Shown: positions 34,936 through 46,700 of the stretch, in pieces
Position numbering within the stretch: the first letter of the stretch is position 1
Layout: each line of letters opens with the position of its first letter
Assembly: GCA_020081605.1 (NCBI GenBank)
Contig: JAHREC010000016.1
Location: 682,001-746,000, forward strand
Source of the DNA: Albifimbria verrucaria
Lineage: Eukaryota > Ascomycota > Sordariomycetes > Hypocreales > Stachybotryaceae
Length of the DNA stretch: 64,000 bases
Reading direction: 5' to 3'
Made by a program: the position numbers and the translations under genes
The notes under the pieces: generated by a model
Told to the model about the DNA's origin: nothing
The model's database searches: none
The model's input: only the letters and a program-made list of their open reading frames with translations

Positions 34936-36530
34936 CGATGGTCAACCTGCCTACCTCGAAGCGGACACGGTCCCAGAGTGGGCGGGATGGGGTAGCTATG
35001 CCGCTCCTGGTTGCTCTTATTCATGCGCATGGTCTGTCCATGTGCTTGTTATAACATACTGCGAAGAAGACGACATTGCCCAATCTTAAGCCCGCCTCGC
35101 TAGCCGCCTATCCTCGTGAAACCCGATCACGCATCGGTTGGGCGCCCGGCAGACGAGGCGAAATAGGTAGCAGAGAGATGTTCCTCCGCGCTCGCTCGCG
35201 TCGCCTGGATCGGCGTCGTACAGTACAAGTACAGCACGGCTTCGGCCAGCGGCAGAATAACTGGATGCGGAAATTCGTCAACAAGGGAACGACAGCCAAA
35301 AACGTGGACCCTCAAAACTCATGAGGAGAAGGGAGGTCCATGCGAGCGCAAGATGGCGGCGGCCGGCTCATGCCAACCCTCCACTTCCAACCATACATCC
35401 AAGAGGTGGACCCCACCGGCCAGAAGCAAACACCATCCATTTGTCGAGACTGACAAGATGGACATGCTTCTCTACCAGGGGTGGCAGGCTTTTTGGCTGA
35501 AGCGAGGCATTAGACTTTGGCCCTACTCGAAAAATAGGGGACCTGCAGAAAGGACGGCTTTCTTTCTAGAAGAAGCCACGGGAGCCCAAGGGGCCGTCGG
35601 TGTGGGCGGGCTGATCAAGATACTTGATCAATCGACTAAGACTAAGCCTTTGCTCAAATCTGCATCTAGCGCGGGCCATGTTCAATGATGACCCAACGAG
35701 CGTATGCTGACCCTGAGTTTCCTTGCTTTATCAGCGCCACTGCAGTGGCACCGACTCCTGGCAGTCTCAGTCTGAATTTGGTGACCGGCTCATTTCGCTA
35801 GCAGAACGCTGCTATTTCGTACCACCTTTGCAATTCCTGGCTCGGTGTGGTGTAGTGGCCAACCGCAGTGTCTAACCGCAGTGCCTGTAGGATCCACGGC
35901 ACATGCCCGGACGCCATCGGCACAAAGCCGCTCGGTAGTCCATTCGGGCATGGTCCTATCGACGTGTTTGTCGGGCATGCACGGGCACGTACAGTTAGGT
36001 TACAACATCGAGAGCATTTATCTCGAATGGTGCGCAAAAATCTCCGAGACTGACCGAAGGTGTTGTTGATCAGCTGCCTCTTTACTCCAAACTAGCAACC
36101 CGGAGTTGGCGCAAGGCATGGCCACAAGCATCGTCCCTCTCCCAGAGTTCCCCGAAGTCGCGAGGATAACCCTAAAGAGCAAGTGGAAGTTTACTCCATG
36201 GCAAGGGAGATGGGCGAGCTAAAGGCCAGGATCCGGTGTTGCGGCCACGGCCGAGCCGTTTGTTTCAATTCCTTCGTCTTTCCCCGCCCAACCCACGATT
36301 CCCATCTTGGCAAAAGCCACGCGGGACCTGCATCGAACATTCCATCGAAAGGCCCCTAGCACAGCTGCAGAGGAACCCACCATGGACTCTACAGCATGTA
36401 CGGACGTGGACGCTGAGTCAAGCAAGCGGGTGCACCCATGCTGCAGATGATTACAAGGAACCCTCGAGTCAATCGGGACGGCACTGCAGATAAAAATACC
36501 GTCAACCAGGTAGGGAGGGCACTGAGTTAG

Positions 36531-36546
36531 CGGGCGGGCGGGCGGT
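36531..36546. repeat. (GGGC)n run, possible G-quadruplex
   Basis: Four closely spaced GGG groups separated by single C bases. The pattern can form a G-quadruplex on the plus strand; any role is unknown. Confidence 0.6.
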
Positions 36547-37025
36547 CCTTAACTCCACGGGTCACGTAATGTCTGGCCACGCTGACTGTTGGTGGCCTCA
36601 CTGGAGCGATGCTTCTTACGATGTAATATCCCTGACGAGATAGCGGCGAGAGCCTCTTTCTCTGGTTGCCTTGCTAGCCGCTGTCGCCTCGTTTACCATC
36701 GTATCAGGAACCTGCGTCTTCCACAGCCCGTTTGCGGCCATACGAAGCGAGCTGCATGGTAACGTAGCACCCTGCGGGCTCGGGCAAGCGAGACTGGACG
36801 AATAAGCGACACTTTGGTGAAGCGTAGCCCGACAACTCAAGGACGCTTCAGCTGCCTGCAAGGCGTAGAGCCATCTGCCTTGACAGTTGGTCTGGTGGCC
36901 CGCCTTTGGCTATTCCCAAAGTGATGTCGAGGTGCGAGCTGTCAGGACGGGTCTGATCACTGTCGGCAATAGATATATCAAGTTTCACATGGGAAACAAG
37001 TGCCAAGAAGTTTCCAACACCAATA

Positions 37026-37110
37026 ATTTCTTTTTTTTTAATTTCTTTTCTTTAATTTCTTTTCCTCCATTTCTTCTATTTGCTTTTTCTTTAATTTTAT
37101 TTTTGTCCGT
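37026..37110. repeat. T-rich low-complexity tract
   Basis: About 85 bases of T-rich sequence with repeated TTTCTTTAATT-like units. No coding sign. Confidence 0.75.
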
Positions 37111-38171
37111 ATTATTGTTACCAAGTTGCTCAAGACAATGATGTGCTGTAATTCATGCCCGGAATGCTTCCGTCGATCACCACAAACAGCGTAAAACCGT
37201 TTCATGGCAGATCAGATTATCACGGTTTGGCAAGTCAATGTGATGCCAGTGCTTGTAATGATCATGTGGTTCGCTTTGCTGCATGTAAATGCTGTTTGGA
37301 TTGGACATAGATGCGCGGATTGGTACTGTAGCCTAGCGCTTGGTGTCATGCGTTTATGGCATTCAAAGAAGGCAATTTAAGGCTGAGATGTTGATCTGCC
37401 TGTCCAAGACATCCCCCTCTCCAGTTACTAGGCAACAAGTACTGTACCTTGACAATGCGCATTTCACAGGCGAATTTTGGTGCAAGCGTCGAGGCAGTGG
37501 CTGTACTCGCAGCGGGGCGCTTATCAGACAGGGCTGGCAAGGCTCTAGGCTCTAAGCTCCAGGGCTTGTAGCGAGGATTAAGACATGCCTCAGCACCGTC
37601 CAGGCAGGTAGGTAGGTACGAGCTGCTGCACCAATGCCTGACCTGCGGATGAGGTACCTCTCTACAGGCGCCGACGCCCAGCCAGGTCCAGTCCAGTCCA
37701 ATCCAGCCTTACCCCAGCGGGCCAAAAGTTACTTTGATTACGGATTTCGTCCCGCTCCCACTGCCGTCTCTGCTCCACCAAACAACTTGCTTGACGCTTG
37801 CGCGCACTGTCCAGCTCGGGCCTCTGGCGGCTCCATTGAGAACAAAAGAGTCCTTTGGGACGTCACTCATCACGACATCTGCTGCCCTTGTCATAGGGTA
37901 CCGAGGCCGACTGCCGTACTGCTCGCCGGAAATCGCCGCTGCAAATATCTAATACCAAGCCCGCTCACCGTCAACACCACGCATCAGTTACAGCCCCATC
38001 ATCAACTCTTGTTCGTCCCACTTCGCTCGCTTCGACCCGTGGCACCTTCGCTGCCAGCTCGCCGTTACCGCTCCTCGTTTCCTCTCGCCCCGCGCGCGTC
38101 GTCTCATCCGAGCCTCACCTTGGCGAATTGTCGACCTCCATGTTCGGGCCACGGCCGTGACATCAAACACC

Positions 38172-41100
38172 ATGGCCAAGAGAGATCAGCTCTCGCCCAT
38201 GGATCACTTCTCGCCAGTTCACCAACCCGACGAGGGTTACTCCGAGGACCCCATCAATCCTACCGCCCACTTCGACCTCCCCGTGCTTCTTTCAACGCTG
38301 AGATCTCCCGCGGACCTTCCAACATGGCTCGCAAGCAACGCTGCCGTGCTTCCTGTCAAGATCCGAACTGGTACGAGCCTTCACACCAGTATACCCAACG
38401 AAAGCTCATTGTATGCTAACCATATCGTAACAGAACTGACTATGGCCCTTCTTGACGAGCTGCCAACATATGCCATTGCCGAGATCGTGCAACGACTCAA
38501 CCCTAGACTATACATCGACTTTATCCGCTACCTCCCCTGAAATTTGCCTGAAAGTGTTATCTTACCTTGATCCAGTTTCCTTGGTTAGCGTACTGCGAAC
38601 ATGTCGAGCCTGGTACGACCTGGCACTTGACCGAAAATTATGGGAGAGGTTGTATTACATGGAGGGTTGGAAGGCTATACGGAGCGAGATTGACGCTTGG
38701 GAGGCCAAGGTCAATGGTGGTTTGAACAACTCGATAAGTCATCTTCACCGCATCCAAAAGTCAGAAGGCGGGCACACGAGTAAAATACGGGCGCTGCTCA
38801 ATGATGATGAGGACCTCGAAATGGCCGACACAAGTACCACCAGCAACATAACTGGGGAGACGCCAGTCCTGTCGCCTAATTCGTCTTTCAGTTCCACCCG
38901 ACCAAGCGCAGGGCTGTTTGGAGACATGGATTTGGACAATGCGTCGTCCAAAGGCAAGAGCGTAGACAGGAGCCTGAGCACACCCGACTCCAGGAGTAAG
39001 CGCAAGGAAACGGATGATACGCACATGGTCTCATTGCCGCCGATCCTGGCAAGCGATTCTCCTGGTGGCATTCTTCGGTCAACCTTGGGAATGTGGGATG
39101 CTAACGGCTCCCGATATCGCATTAATTGGAAATATCTCTACAACATGAGGCGACGTCTCGAATCGAACTGGGAGCTCGGCAAGTACACGACTTTCCAACT
39201 GCCTCATCCGAACTTCCCGAAGAGGGGCACCAGGAGTGTGTCTACACCATCCAGTTCGACGCAAATTATCTTGTCAGCGGAAGCAGGGATCAAACAATGC
39301 GTATATGGAATATGCACACCCGCAGACTGGCTCGGCCGCCCCTTACCGGCCACTCTGGCTCTGTACTATGCCTTCAATTCGACGCTGACCCCGACGAGGA
39401 TCTACTCGTGTCCGGCAGCAGTGATTCGAATGTGTTTATTTGGAAGTTTTCAACCGGTGAGCTCCTCCAGAAAATCACCAGAGCACATCGTGAGTCTGTT
39501 CTCAACGTCCGGTTCGATCACCGTGTTCTTGTCACGTCCTCGAAAGACAAGACCATCAAGATCTTCAACCGTCGGCCACTACGGTATGGTGACGTCGGAT
39601 ATGGACCGCATGATGCGGTAGTTAACCCGGTGGCCACCAACCTCAAGCGGTATGGGTATGAACCGGACCTATCCCAGGAGTTGCCAATTAAGCCTCCTTT
39701 TACGATGATTGCTCGACTCGACGGACACACAGCGGCAGTCAACGCTATTCAAATTCGTGATGAAACAATTGTCTCCGTGTCTGGGGATAGACACATCAAA
39801 ATCTGGAACTGGCCTAAGGAAGTCTGCACCAAGACGATCCCCGCGCACGAAAAGGGAATCGCGTGCGTCGAGTTCGACGGAAGGAGGATCGTGAGTGGTA
39901 GCAGCGACTACGAAGTGTGCATCTTCGACGCACCTACTGGGCTCAAGGTCGCACAATTACGTGGGCATGCTCATCTGGTGCGTACAGTTCAGGCAGGGTT
40001 TGGCGATCTCCCCTACAGCCAAGCCGAGGATGAGGCCGAGGCGAAGGCAGTAGACGCACGCTACTTTAGGGCTGTAGAAGCGGGAGAGATTAATCACGAG
40101 GGGAGCGGCGAACTCGTCACAACCGGCGAGCGAATGCCGGCAGCTCACGTCCTAACGAAATTCAAGCAACCGGAGCCAAGATTCCTCCTGGTGGAGGAGG
40201 AGGCAAGAAATATGGACGCATCGTCTCGGGTTCGTATGATCAAAGCATTATCATCTGGAGACGTGACAAAGAGGGTGTTTGGAAGCCAGCACATCACCTT
40301 CGCCAGGAAGAAGCAGCTGCAGCTGCTCAGCGTCAGTTCGCGGCTCCGTCTGGTTCCGCCGCGGCGACTGATGCAGGCAATATCCCACTTCACCCATCTG
40401 TCAGACCACCAAGCCAAACACCCACCCCTACGACGCCTGGCGGGCAGCAACTGCCTAGCATCGGCCACCTTGCTTACCTAGCCCAGCTACCTCTCCCTCT
40501 TTGCCAGACCCGCAGTCTCGCCAGTCTGCTGCTGCCTACATGCAACTCATCGACCAAGTCGTGCCTCTTGGCCAGGCAGCCCTCCAGCAAGCGTTGGCAC
40601 AGCATCCTGCAATTTTAGCATACCAGAACTACCTGCAGGCTGCCATTGAGCGTGAGCCGTCGCCTTTTATGCGGACACTACTGAGGCACGCCGTGGCAGA
40701 AGCGCTGGGACGCTTACAGAGGCAGAGACTTTTCAACAACCCGGGTGCTCCGCCCCAGAGTCCAGGCTCGTCAGCGGCCGCTACCGCAGGTTCTTCCACA
40801 TTGCCAAGTAACCCAGGCGAAGCTGGTAGCAGCCACCAATCTGTGTCACCTGTTGCAGGTCCAGGCTCCCAAGGTGAATCTTCTGGAACGCCGGGTGCTG
40901 CCGGTTCGGCTCTTGGTGCTCAGCCTTTAGTTTCGACGCCGGCCCCTAATCAAGCTCCGCAGCTGCAGCAGCAGCTTCCGGCTGCTGTCCATGCTCAAGC
41001 TGCAGCAGCGCAACATCACCCACACATGGCCGAGACGGAGATAGCCCCGCTCGGGTCTTCAAGCTGCAATTCGACGCACGAAAAATCGTGTGCTGTAGCC

Positions 41101-41186
41101 AGGCGCCTGTCATTGTCGGCTGGGATTTCTGCAATGGAGACGCAGAGCTGGAGGAAGCGTCACGATTCTTTGCGACGGTGGATTAG
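38172..41186 (+). CDS. fwd-1: F-box/WD40 protein, FWD-1-like (beta-TrCP/Slimb family) SCF substrate receptor
   Basis: Exons 38,172-38,370 and 38,434-41,186 (63-base intron, CTAAC) give about 985 residues. After a disordered N-terminus come a helix (LTMALLDELPTYAIAEIVQRL) and an F-box (PEICLKVLSYLDPVSLVSVL, near residue 118). A WD40 propeller then begins at about 350 (CVYTIQFDANYLVSGSRDQT, GHSGSVLCLQFD, HTAAVNAIQIRD, KGIACVEFDGRRIVSGSSD, GRIVSGSYDQSIIIWRRD). A long Gln/Ala/Pro-rich tail follows, with a conserved-looking end (ARVFKLQFDARKIVCC..., GWDFCNGDAELEE). FWD-1 in Neurospora targets phosphorylated FRQ for ubiquitination. Assignment to FWD-1 rests on domain order, length and the helix before the F-box; another F-box/WD40 orthologue is possible. 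Single-base losses lie near 39,217, 40,178, 40,500 and 41,045. The C run at 38,534-38,537, inside the F-box entry, needs +2 or -1 bases. Confidence 0.85.
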
Positions 41187-41692
41187 GCTAGGGCATTGGC
41201 AAGGAATAGGAGTAGTATACAGGCGGATGTGTGCATCATGAAAACTTGGGAAATTTCACGGTAGCATTTGGAACATTGCTCACAGGCGTATGCGTGCGTA
41301 GTCTTGTTCCTGGCTCGGTGGCCTTGCAAACGCGGTTGGGATCAAAGGACGGATAGGCGTACACAGCACCAAGCCTTGGGAAAGGGCTTGGGAGCTTCTC
41401 CAGATTCTAAGGGAAGGGAAAGGGAAAGGGAAAGGGAACAAATATTTAATAGCGAAAAAATTACTGTCATTGCACTATGAGAACTCCTGAAGCCATGCGG
41501 TAACTAAACTCCACAAGCTCCTGTATATCCAACCGAGAAGCCAACCGAACCGACGCCGCATCAACGCCGCATAGGAAAGAGGTGAAAGCTGCCGACTTGG
41601 CTTGCTGACTACTGCTCCACCACAGCGAGCTCAACAAGTTAGAAGCCGATGTAGTGATTGAAACGCTCGTGATGATGGCTAGCGCTCTAGAG
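41187..41692. other. Convergent spacer between the F-box gene and vps60
   Basis: 506 bases holding both 3' ends. It contains a GGGAAA array at 41,411-41,438. No gene is supported. Confidence 0.6.
41411..41438. repeat. (GGGAAA)n tandem repeat
   Basis: Four to five tandem GGGAAA hexamers in the convergent spacer. Confidence 0.85.
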
Positions 41693-42331
41693 CTAACCGG
41701 CGGCCTGCTTGACCTTGTCCTCGGTCTGCGGTGGCTCGTCGATAAACTCGGGCACGACCTCGTCCTGCAAGAAGCCAGGAACATGACCGCCCATCTCCTG
41801 CTCCAGCTCTTGCTCAAGACCCAGAGCCTCAAGCTCAGCATCAAGCTCGGCCTCGTCCACCTCGTCGGGGATGTCGTAACTGCGCGACAGGCTCTCCTGG
41901 ATGTCGTTGCCGACGTCCATCAGATCGGCCATCTCATCCTGCAGGCGCTCGATCTTGTCAATGTCGATCTTGCCGTACTGCTTGCGAAGCTCCTTGTTGG
42001 TGGTCTTCATGGCGTCGACCTGGGTCATGACGTTCTTGAGGTTGTCCTGCATGCTCTGGGCCTGCTCCATGTTCCAGACCTGGCTCTCGAGCTTCTCCTT
42101 CTCGGCCTCGTAGGCCTTGCGCTTCTGCAGGACCTTGAGGGCCTTTTGTTTGATGGCGGACTTGCCGGGGCCTTCGCGCATCTTGGAGAGCTTCTCCTGG
42201 TAGGCACCGAGCTCGCCGTTGATGGCCTTGAGCTTGGTATCGATGGAGGCGATGCGAGTGTCGAGGTTGGAGATGGCGCCGTTGAGGGTAGGCTTGGGGC
42301 CCGTGGGCTTGGAGCCGAAGAGACGGTTCAT
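41693..42331 (-). CDS. vps60: ESCRT-III-associated protein Vps60 (CHMP5)
   Basis: A single intact exon of 212 residues. The start MNRLFGSK and the basic helical hairpin (helices at about residues 12-100 with SAIKQKALKVLQKRKAYEAEKEKLE) followed by an acidic C-terminal half (DEVDEAELDAELEALGLEQE, then PEFIDEPP) are characteristic of the Snf7 superfamily, Vps60 branch. In yeast and animals Vps60/CHMP5 binds Vta1/LIP5 and thereby modulates Vps4 disassembly of ESCRT-III during multivesicular body sorting. Length matches the family (about 210-230). The start is preceded by no other in-frame Met in the conserved part. No frame break is seen. It is convergent with the F-box gene. Confidence 0.95.
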   Translation of the reverse strand: MNRLFGSKPTGPKPTLNGAISNLDTRIASIDTKLKAINGELGAYQEKLSKMREGPGKSAIKQKALKVLQKRKAYEAEKEKLESQVWNMEQAQSMQDNLKNVMTQVDAMKTTNKELRKQYGKIDIDKIERLQDEMADLMDVGNDIQESLSRSYDIPDEVDEAELDAELEALGLEQELEQEMGGHVPGFLQDEVVPEFIDEPPQTEDKVKQAAG

Positions 42332-43788
42332 GATGGGCGGTGGATGTGAGGCGACGGCAGGTTTGAGGATTGTGCTATGCTATGCGACGAGGCTCGTAGA
42401 CCAAAGGTAGATACGGGGAGCGGGTAAGGTTGTCGGCTCAGCGTCGGAAGAGACGTGATGCCGGTGTCGTGTCGTGTCGTGGCGTGTCGTGTTGGAGGCT
42501 GCGCAGATGGACAAAGTCGAGGCCTGGAGGCGGGATGACGTTGCGCCTGAGCTGGCGGGGCAGAAGAAAGCCTGGACCCCGCCATACCGGATTAGGAGGC
42601 CGTTGACGATGACTCAGCAGAGCTTGACATTAAGGTTGCGTTGCAATGGAGGATCTGGCCCTGAGATCTGATGGGATTTGGAGATGGCCATGTTGTAAGT
42701 GGAGGGCGGCAAAAATAGTATTGGGAATTTTAATGAGTGCGTTTAATGCAGGGAGGTGGGATAAAAGGGTTGAAGTTTTGTTTTTAATTTTCAAAATTGG
42801 CTAGGTGGGAATAATGTGCATGGTAGATATATTAGTTGTTGTTGTTGTTGTCCATCATGTACATGTATGTATGAAGGCGCATGCATGGGTGGGTTCCTCC
42901 CGAGAGGGCCCGTGGTGAAAAAAAAAACCCCCAAACTTTGTAGATACTGTACTCTGACTGTAATTGATTGAATAGTTGAATGGCTGAATTGTCTGCTCTA
43001 TTGTGCCATTCATTTTTCCCTATTCATCTGGCACGCTGCTCTCCTCCTCACCTGGACCTCAGATGGAAGTCAGGCACAGGCCGAAAACCTGGCCCAAAAG
43101 GGCAAGGCGCATGCCTATCGCCTGGGAGGGTCCCCGGAATTTTTGTAAACAAATGAGCTTCCCTGTCACGCTTGTGCTTCTTTTCTTTGACCCAAAGCCA
43201 CGACCAGGCGCGACGAGAAGCGTGTTTCTTCATCCGAACCTCCACCACCATCTCTCGCCGTGCTCGTGCGTTTTCCCTCCCACCCTTTTTCTTTTGAACG
43301 ACATCTCTTCTCCCGGCAACATTGTTGCCCACACCCTCTTCTCGCCTCGCTCGTCCCGGCTTTTGCTGGGTTTGTTTACTTTCGGTGGTTTGTGCTGCCC
43401 GCCGTCGCGATGGAGGTGACGGCGGCCCTTCGTGGGGATTTGGGCTCTCGCCCATGAAGATGTGAGCCACGGTGCCTGCTCTCGAGCATTGACGCGATGA
43501 CTGATGTGTCTGCAGCAACCCTCTCCCGGCGTCGTTTGTCGCTTTTTCCCGACCGACGTGCCCACTGCCCGTCCTGCCTCGACCGATGGCAGCGAGATTC
43601 CTGGCGCCAAGCCAGAAGAAGTGTACGCGCTGCTCCGACCAGGTCCACTCCGAGAAGAACATTGACTGATTGCTTGGGAATAGTTACTGGACCGGCCACC
43701 TGGCCAACCCGCCGCCTGTTTGTCGGCTGCCCGCCTGGGAACGCGTTCCCACTCAAGCACACTCAGGCACCCCTTCAGCGGCACCATC
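42332..43788. other. Divergent intergenic region, vps60 and the large disordered-protein gene
   Basis: About 1.46 kb with both promoters. It includes a GTCGT-rich stretch near 42,465-42,490 and a T/A-rich core at about 42,690-42,860. Overlapping minus-strand frames at 43,048-44,012 are antisense shadows of C/T-rich leader sequence and I do not call them. Confidence 0.5.
42833..42851. repeat. (GTT)n microsatellite
   Basis: Six tandem GTT units inside the AT-rich core of the divergent region. Confidence 0.8.
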
Positions 43789-46700
43789 ATGAAGCGCGTG
43801 GCGGTGCTCAACTTTGAGCCCGCCTCCCCGTACAGCCTGCAGGCAAGCGCGGAGGCTCGCTCTCTGGCCGACGCTCCCAAGAGCTCGCGCCAGAAGCTCC
43901 TCCACAGGCCGTGGGACGGTTTGAAGCAGCACCGAGGCTTCGCCGGCGCGCCTCTGACGGAGGCCAGCGTGACTAGCCTGCGCATGCAGGCACGAGGTTG
44001 GTTACTTGTCATGTTTTCTTACTGTTTGCAGGCTAACCGTGGCTCAGTTGACGTTACCAACTCGCTGTTGGCACAGCCCGCGACGCGACTGTCCAACTAC
44101 AAATCCGAGTACAGAGTCGTGCCTGTCAAGCGCGCTCTGACGATCGAAGGCCACGCAGACCAGGAGGCCAGACCGGGCAACAAGTTACCCCTTTATATCG
44201 AGCTTCGCCCGCTCCTCGAGAAGGCCGCTGCAGACGGCATAACGCAGATCGATATGGCCAAGGCCTCGTTTGCTCACTCGACCGCCATCCTGCAAGGCCT
44301 CCACCCTGATCCTCGCACCCAGCTTGCCGCTCATGGAGCGCCGGACCTCTCCTTTATCACCGACATGACGGAGCCCAGCAGCCCTCATGTTATGAGCCCT
44401 CCACGCGTCAACGCCGAGGCCAAATCTCCTACGAAGCGCGACACAATCCCTCGAGCCCCTTGCAGAACAGCTGTAACCGCCTTAAGGCTGCCAAGGTCGA
44501 CCTTTTCCCTACTGCCAGCCCCAAGGCTGAGCCTTCGCCTACAAAGTCCTCTTCCGCGCCCTCTACGCCTCTCAAGGACCTATTCACAACCACTAAGCTC
44601 GCGGCAACACCATCCTTCCCGAGCCCTACGTTTGGTTTACACCCCGTCACCGAAGAGGAAGTCTCGTGGCCTGCTGTTTTCACCCCTCATATAAAGATAC
44701 ATCCTCGCTGTTCAAGATCCCACAGCAGCAAATACACTCCTCTCCTACCAAGGTGGCAACAGCATCACCTCTTGAACAAACACAATCAGAAGTGTTTACA
44801 CCTCGCACTGAGAGCAAGCAGCCAGGAAAGACATTTAAAGTCCCGTCGTTTTTCGATTCTTCCTCATTGGATCCTTCGACCCAGTCTGCAGACCCAGAAC
44901 TACCATCACCTACTAAATACGCCCGTCCAGTGGCACCTACCCCATCCAAATGGGGCCGTTTCGATTCACCCTCTACACCTCTGCCTGACACCCCAAGCAA
45001 GGATGACCTGCTTGGACTTGTTGCCTCTATCCCTGCTGGCACTCCTGAGCCAGCTCAAATGTCGTTTGACGTTAATGCCTCGAACAACATCTCCAACTTT
45101 GACTTCGGACCTCACTCGTTGATCTTCGCAACATGTACTGCAGAGGGCAGTGGCACCCACTCAGAGGAATCTCAGCGAGCAAAGGATCTTAATGCCCGTC
45201 GTCGCCGCCAGAGTGAACCTCTTTTCAAGACCGCCTTTAAGGTGCAAAAGCGCCGGCGCTCGGCTTCACCACACAAGTCTATCGAAGAAACACCCAAGGC
45301 TCCTACAAACAAGGGTATCTCGTCTAGCCCAGCTAGCGCCTCAGGTGTTGCAGCCGAGAAACCACTCGAGCTGGCCGATATTCTTCACATGACCCCTCTT
45401 GCTTCCAATGCTCTGAACGCAGATGCCACACCTGGCAGTGTTGCACGCGGCACGAATGGACTGTTTATGAACACACCATCCATTCAGGTTTCTCCTGCGT
45501 CTGAACAGGCTGTTACCCTGCTGCTCCCGATTCTGGCGTAGCAACTATTGATAACTCCAGCGTCCTTAACATTGACGTCCGTCAGAACCCTGACATCTTT
45601 GGCATCCATCGCCCTGACCATGCCGTTAACCAACTGGCCCGGATGGCTGAGGACCGCTGCGACGGTCACGCTAAGGTCGTGACGTCCTATGAAAACGGAA
45701 GATTTATCGTTCGGTTTAAGCTGCCAACCGAGTACGCCTCCGTATTTCCTCCTAGCCAAGGCTTTGACGAGTCTCGTTTTACTACGTCGCCTTCCGCAAT
45801 CTCATCGTCTCCTAGAATTCGATACGATGAAGCCAAGACGATTGATGCATCGTCCCAGAGCCACAAGGCCAATCCTTTCGTCGCTGCCGAACCCAAGCTG
45901 AAGCCTGCTTCGCCATCTAAGACGTCTATGTTCGCATATAGCAGCCCGACCCGACCAACTCGCAGCTCTCCTCTGAAGCTGCCACCTCTAACGCAGTCAC
46001 CTCTTGAACCTCCCTCTACCGGGAAGCGGTCTGCTCTCTGGGACCAACTGTCCACTCGTTCGGACAACGACGAGACCCTTGTTGTTGGCGACTTTGGTAC
46101 GACCAGCCTCATGCAGAGTTCGCCCATGAAGCAAGTCGTGGATACACCTGTTTCAGAGGAAAAGTTCACCTCGTTCATCCTAGACACGCCTTCCGTCACG
46201 GGCATTGGCATTGTCAACCGTGATACGCCTGAGCATTTGCGTTTCACAACATTACATTCCCTTACCAGGGAACTCCTTTAGCATTTACACCGGATGTTCG
46301 AAACACGACTGCCCCTGTTCTTACTCCTTCTATGAACGCGACGGCCCCATACTTCGGATTGGACTTGCAAACCCCTACATGTGCTGAAGCGTATAGCATG
46401 CCGGCTAGCGCATCGAGTGTGGGAAGCCAGCCGCCACCGACGTCGAAGCCTTCTACCCCGGCTTTCGGAACCACCCCTCAGCAGCGAGCCTCAACACCGA
46501 GCGTTGCTGAACCTATTACTGCATCTGAATCTCGCGAGAACGTCGATGCTCCTACTACTCCACCTCCGGCTGAGGAGAGTACCACCCCGAGAGTTCGCCT
46601 ACTCTGAACCTCTCTTTCACGCCCGTTAACCAACGCTCGTCTCGCGAGAATACCCCCAAGCGCAGCCCTGAAGCTACCTCACCTACGCCCAAGCGCCCTT

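Larger units (their letters stand above)
32920..38171. other. 5.2-kb intergenic region between cdc24 and the F-box gene
   Basis: Divergently flanked, so it holds both promoters. Open frames are repeat-derived or lack protein character. The part next to cdc24 is purine/pyrimidine-biased (GGAGGAAGAAG near 32,970), as expected for a leader. The last kilobase before 38,172 is C/T-rich and probably the 5' leader of the F-box gene. No tRNA or mobile element was found. Confidence 0.5.

Noticed and set aside
41654..42349. 231-residue frame antisense to vps60
   Set aside because: Antisense shadow of an intact conserved gene with strong codon bias.
43048..44012. Overlapping minus-strand frames of 204 and 260 residues
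   Set aside because: They lie over the leader and first exon of the large disordered-protein gene and show no domain.
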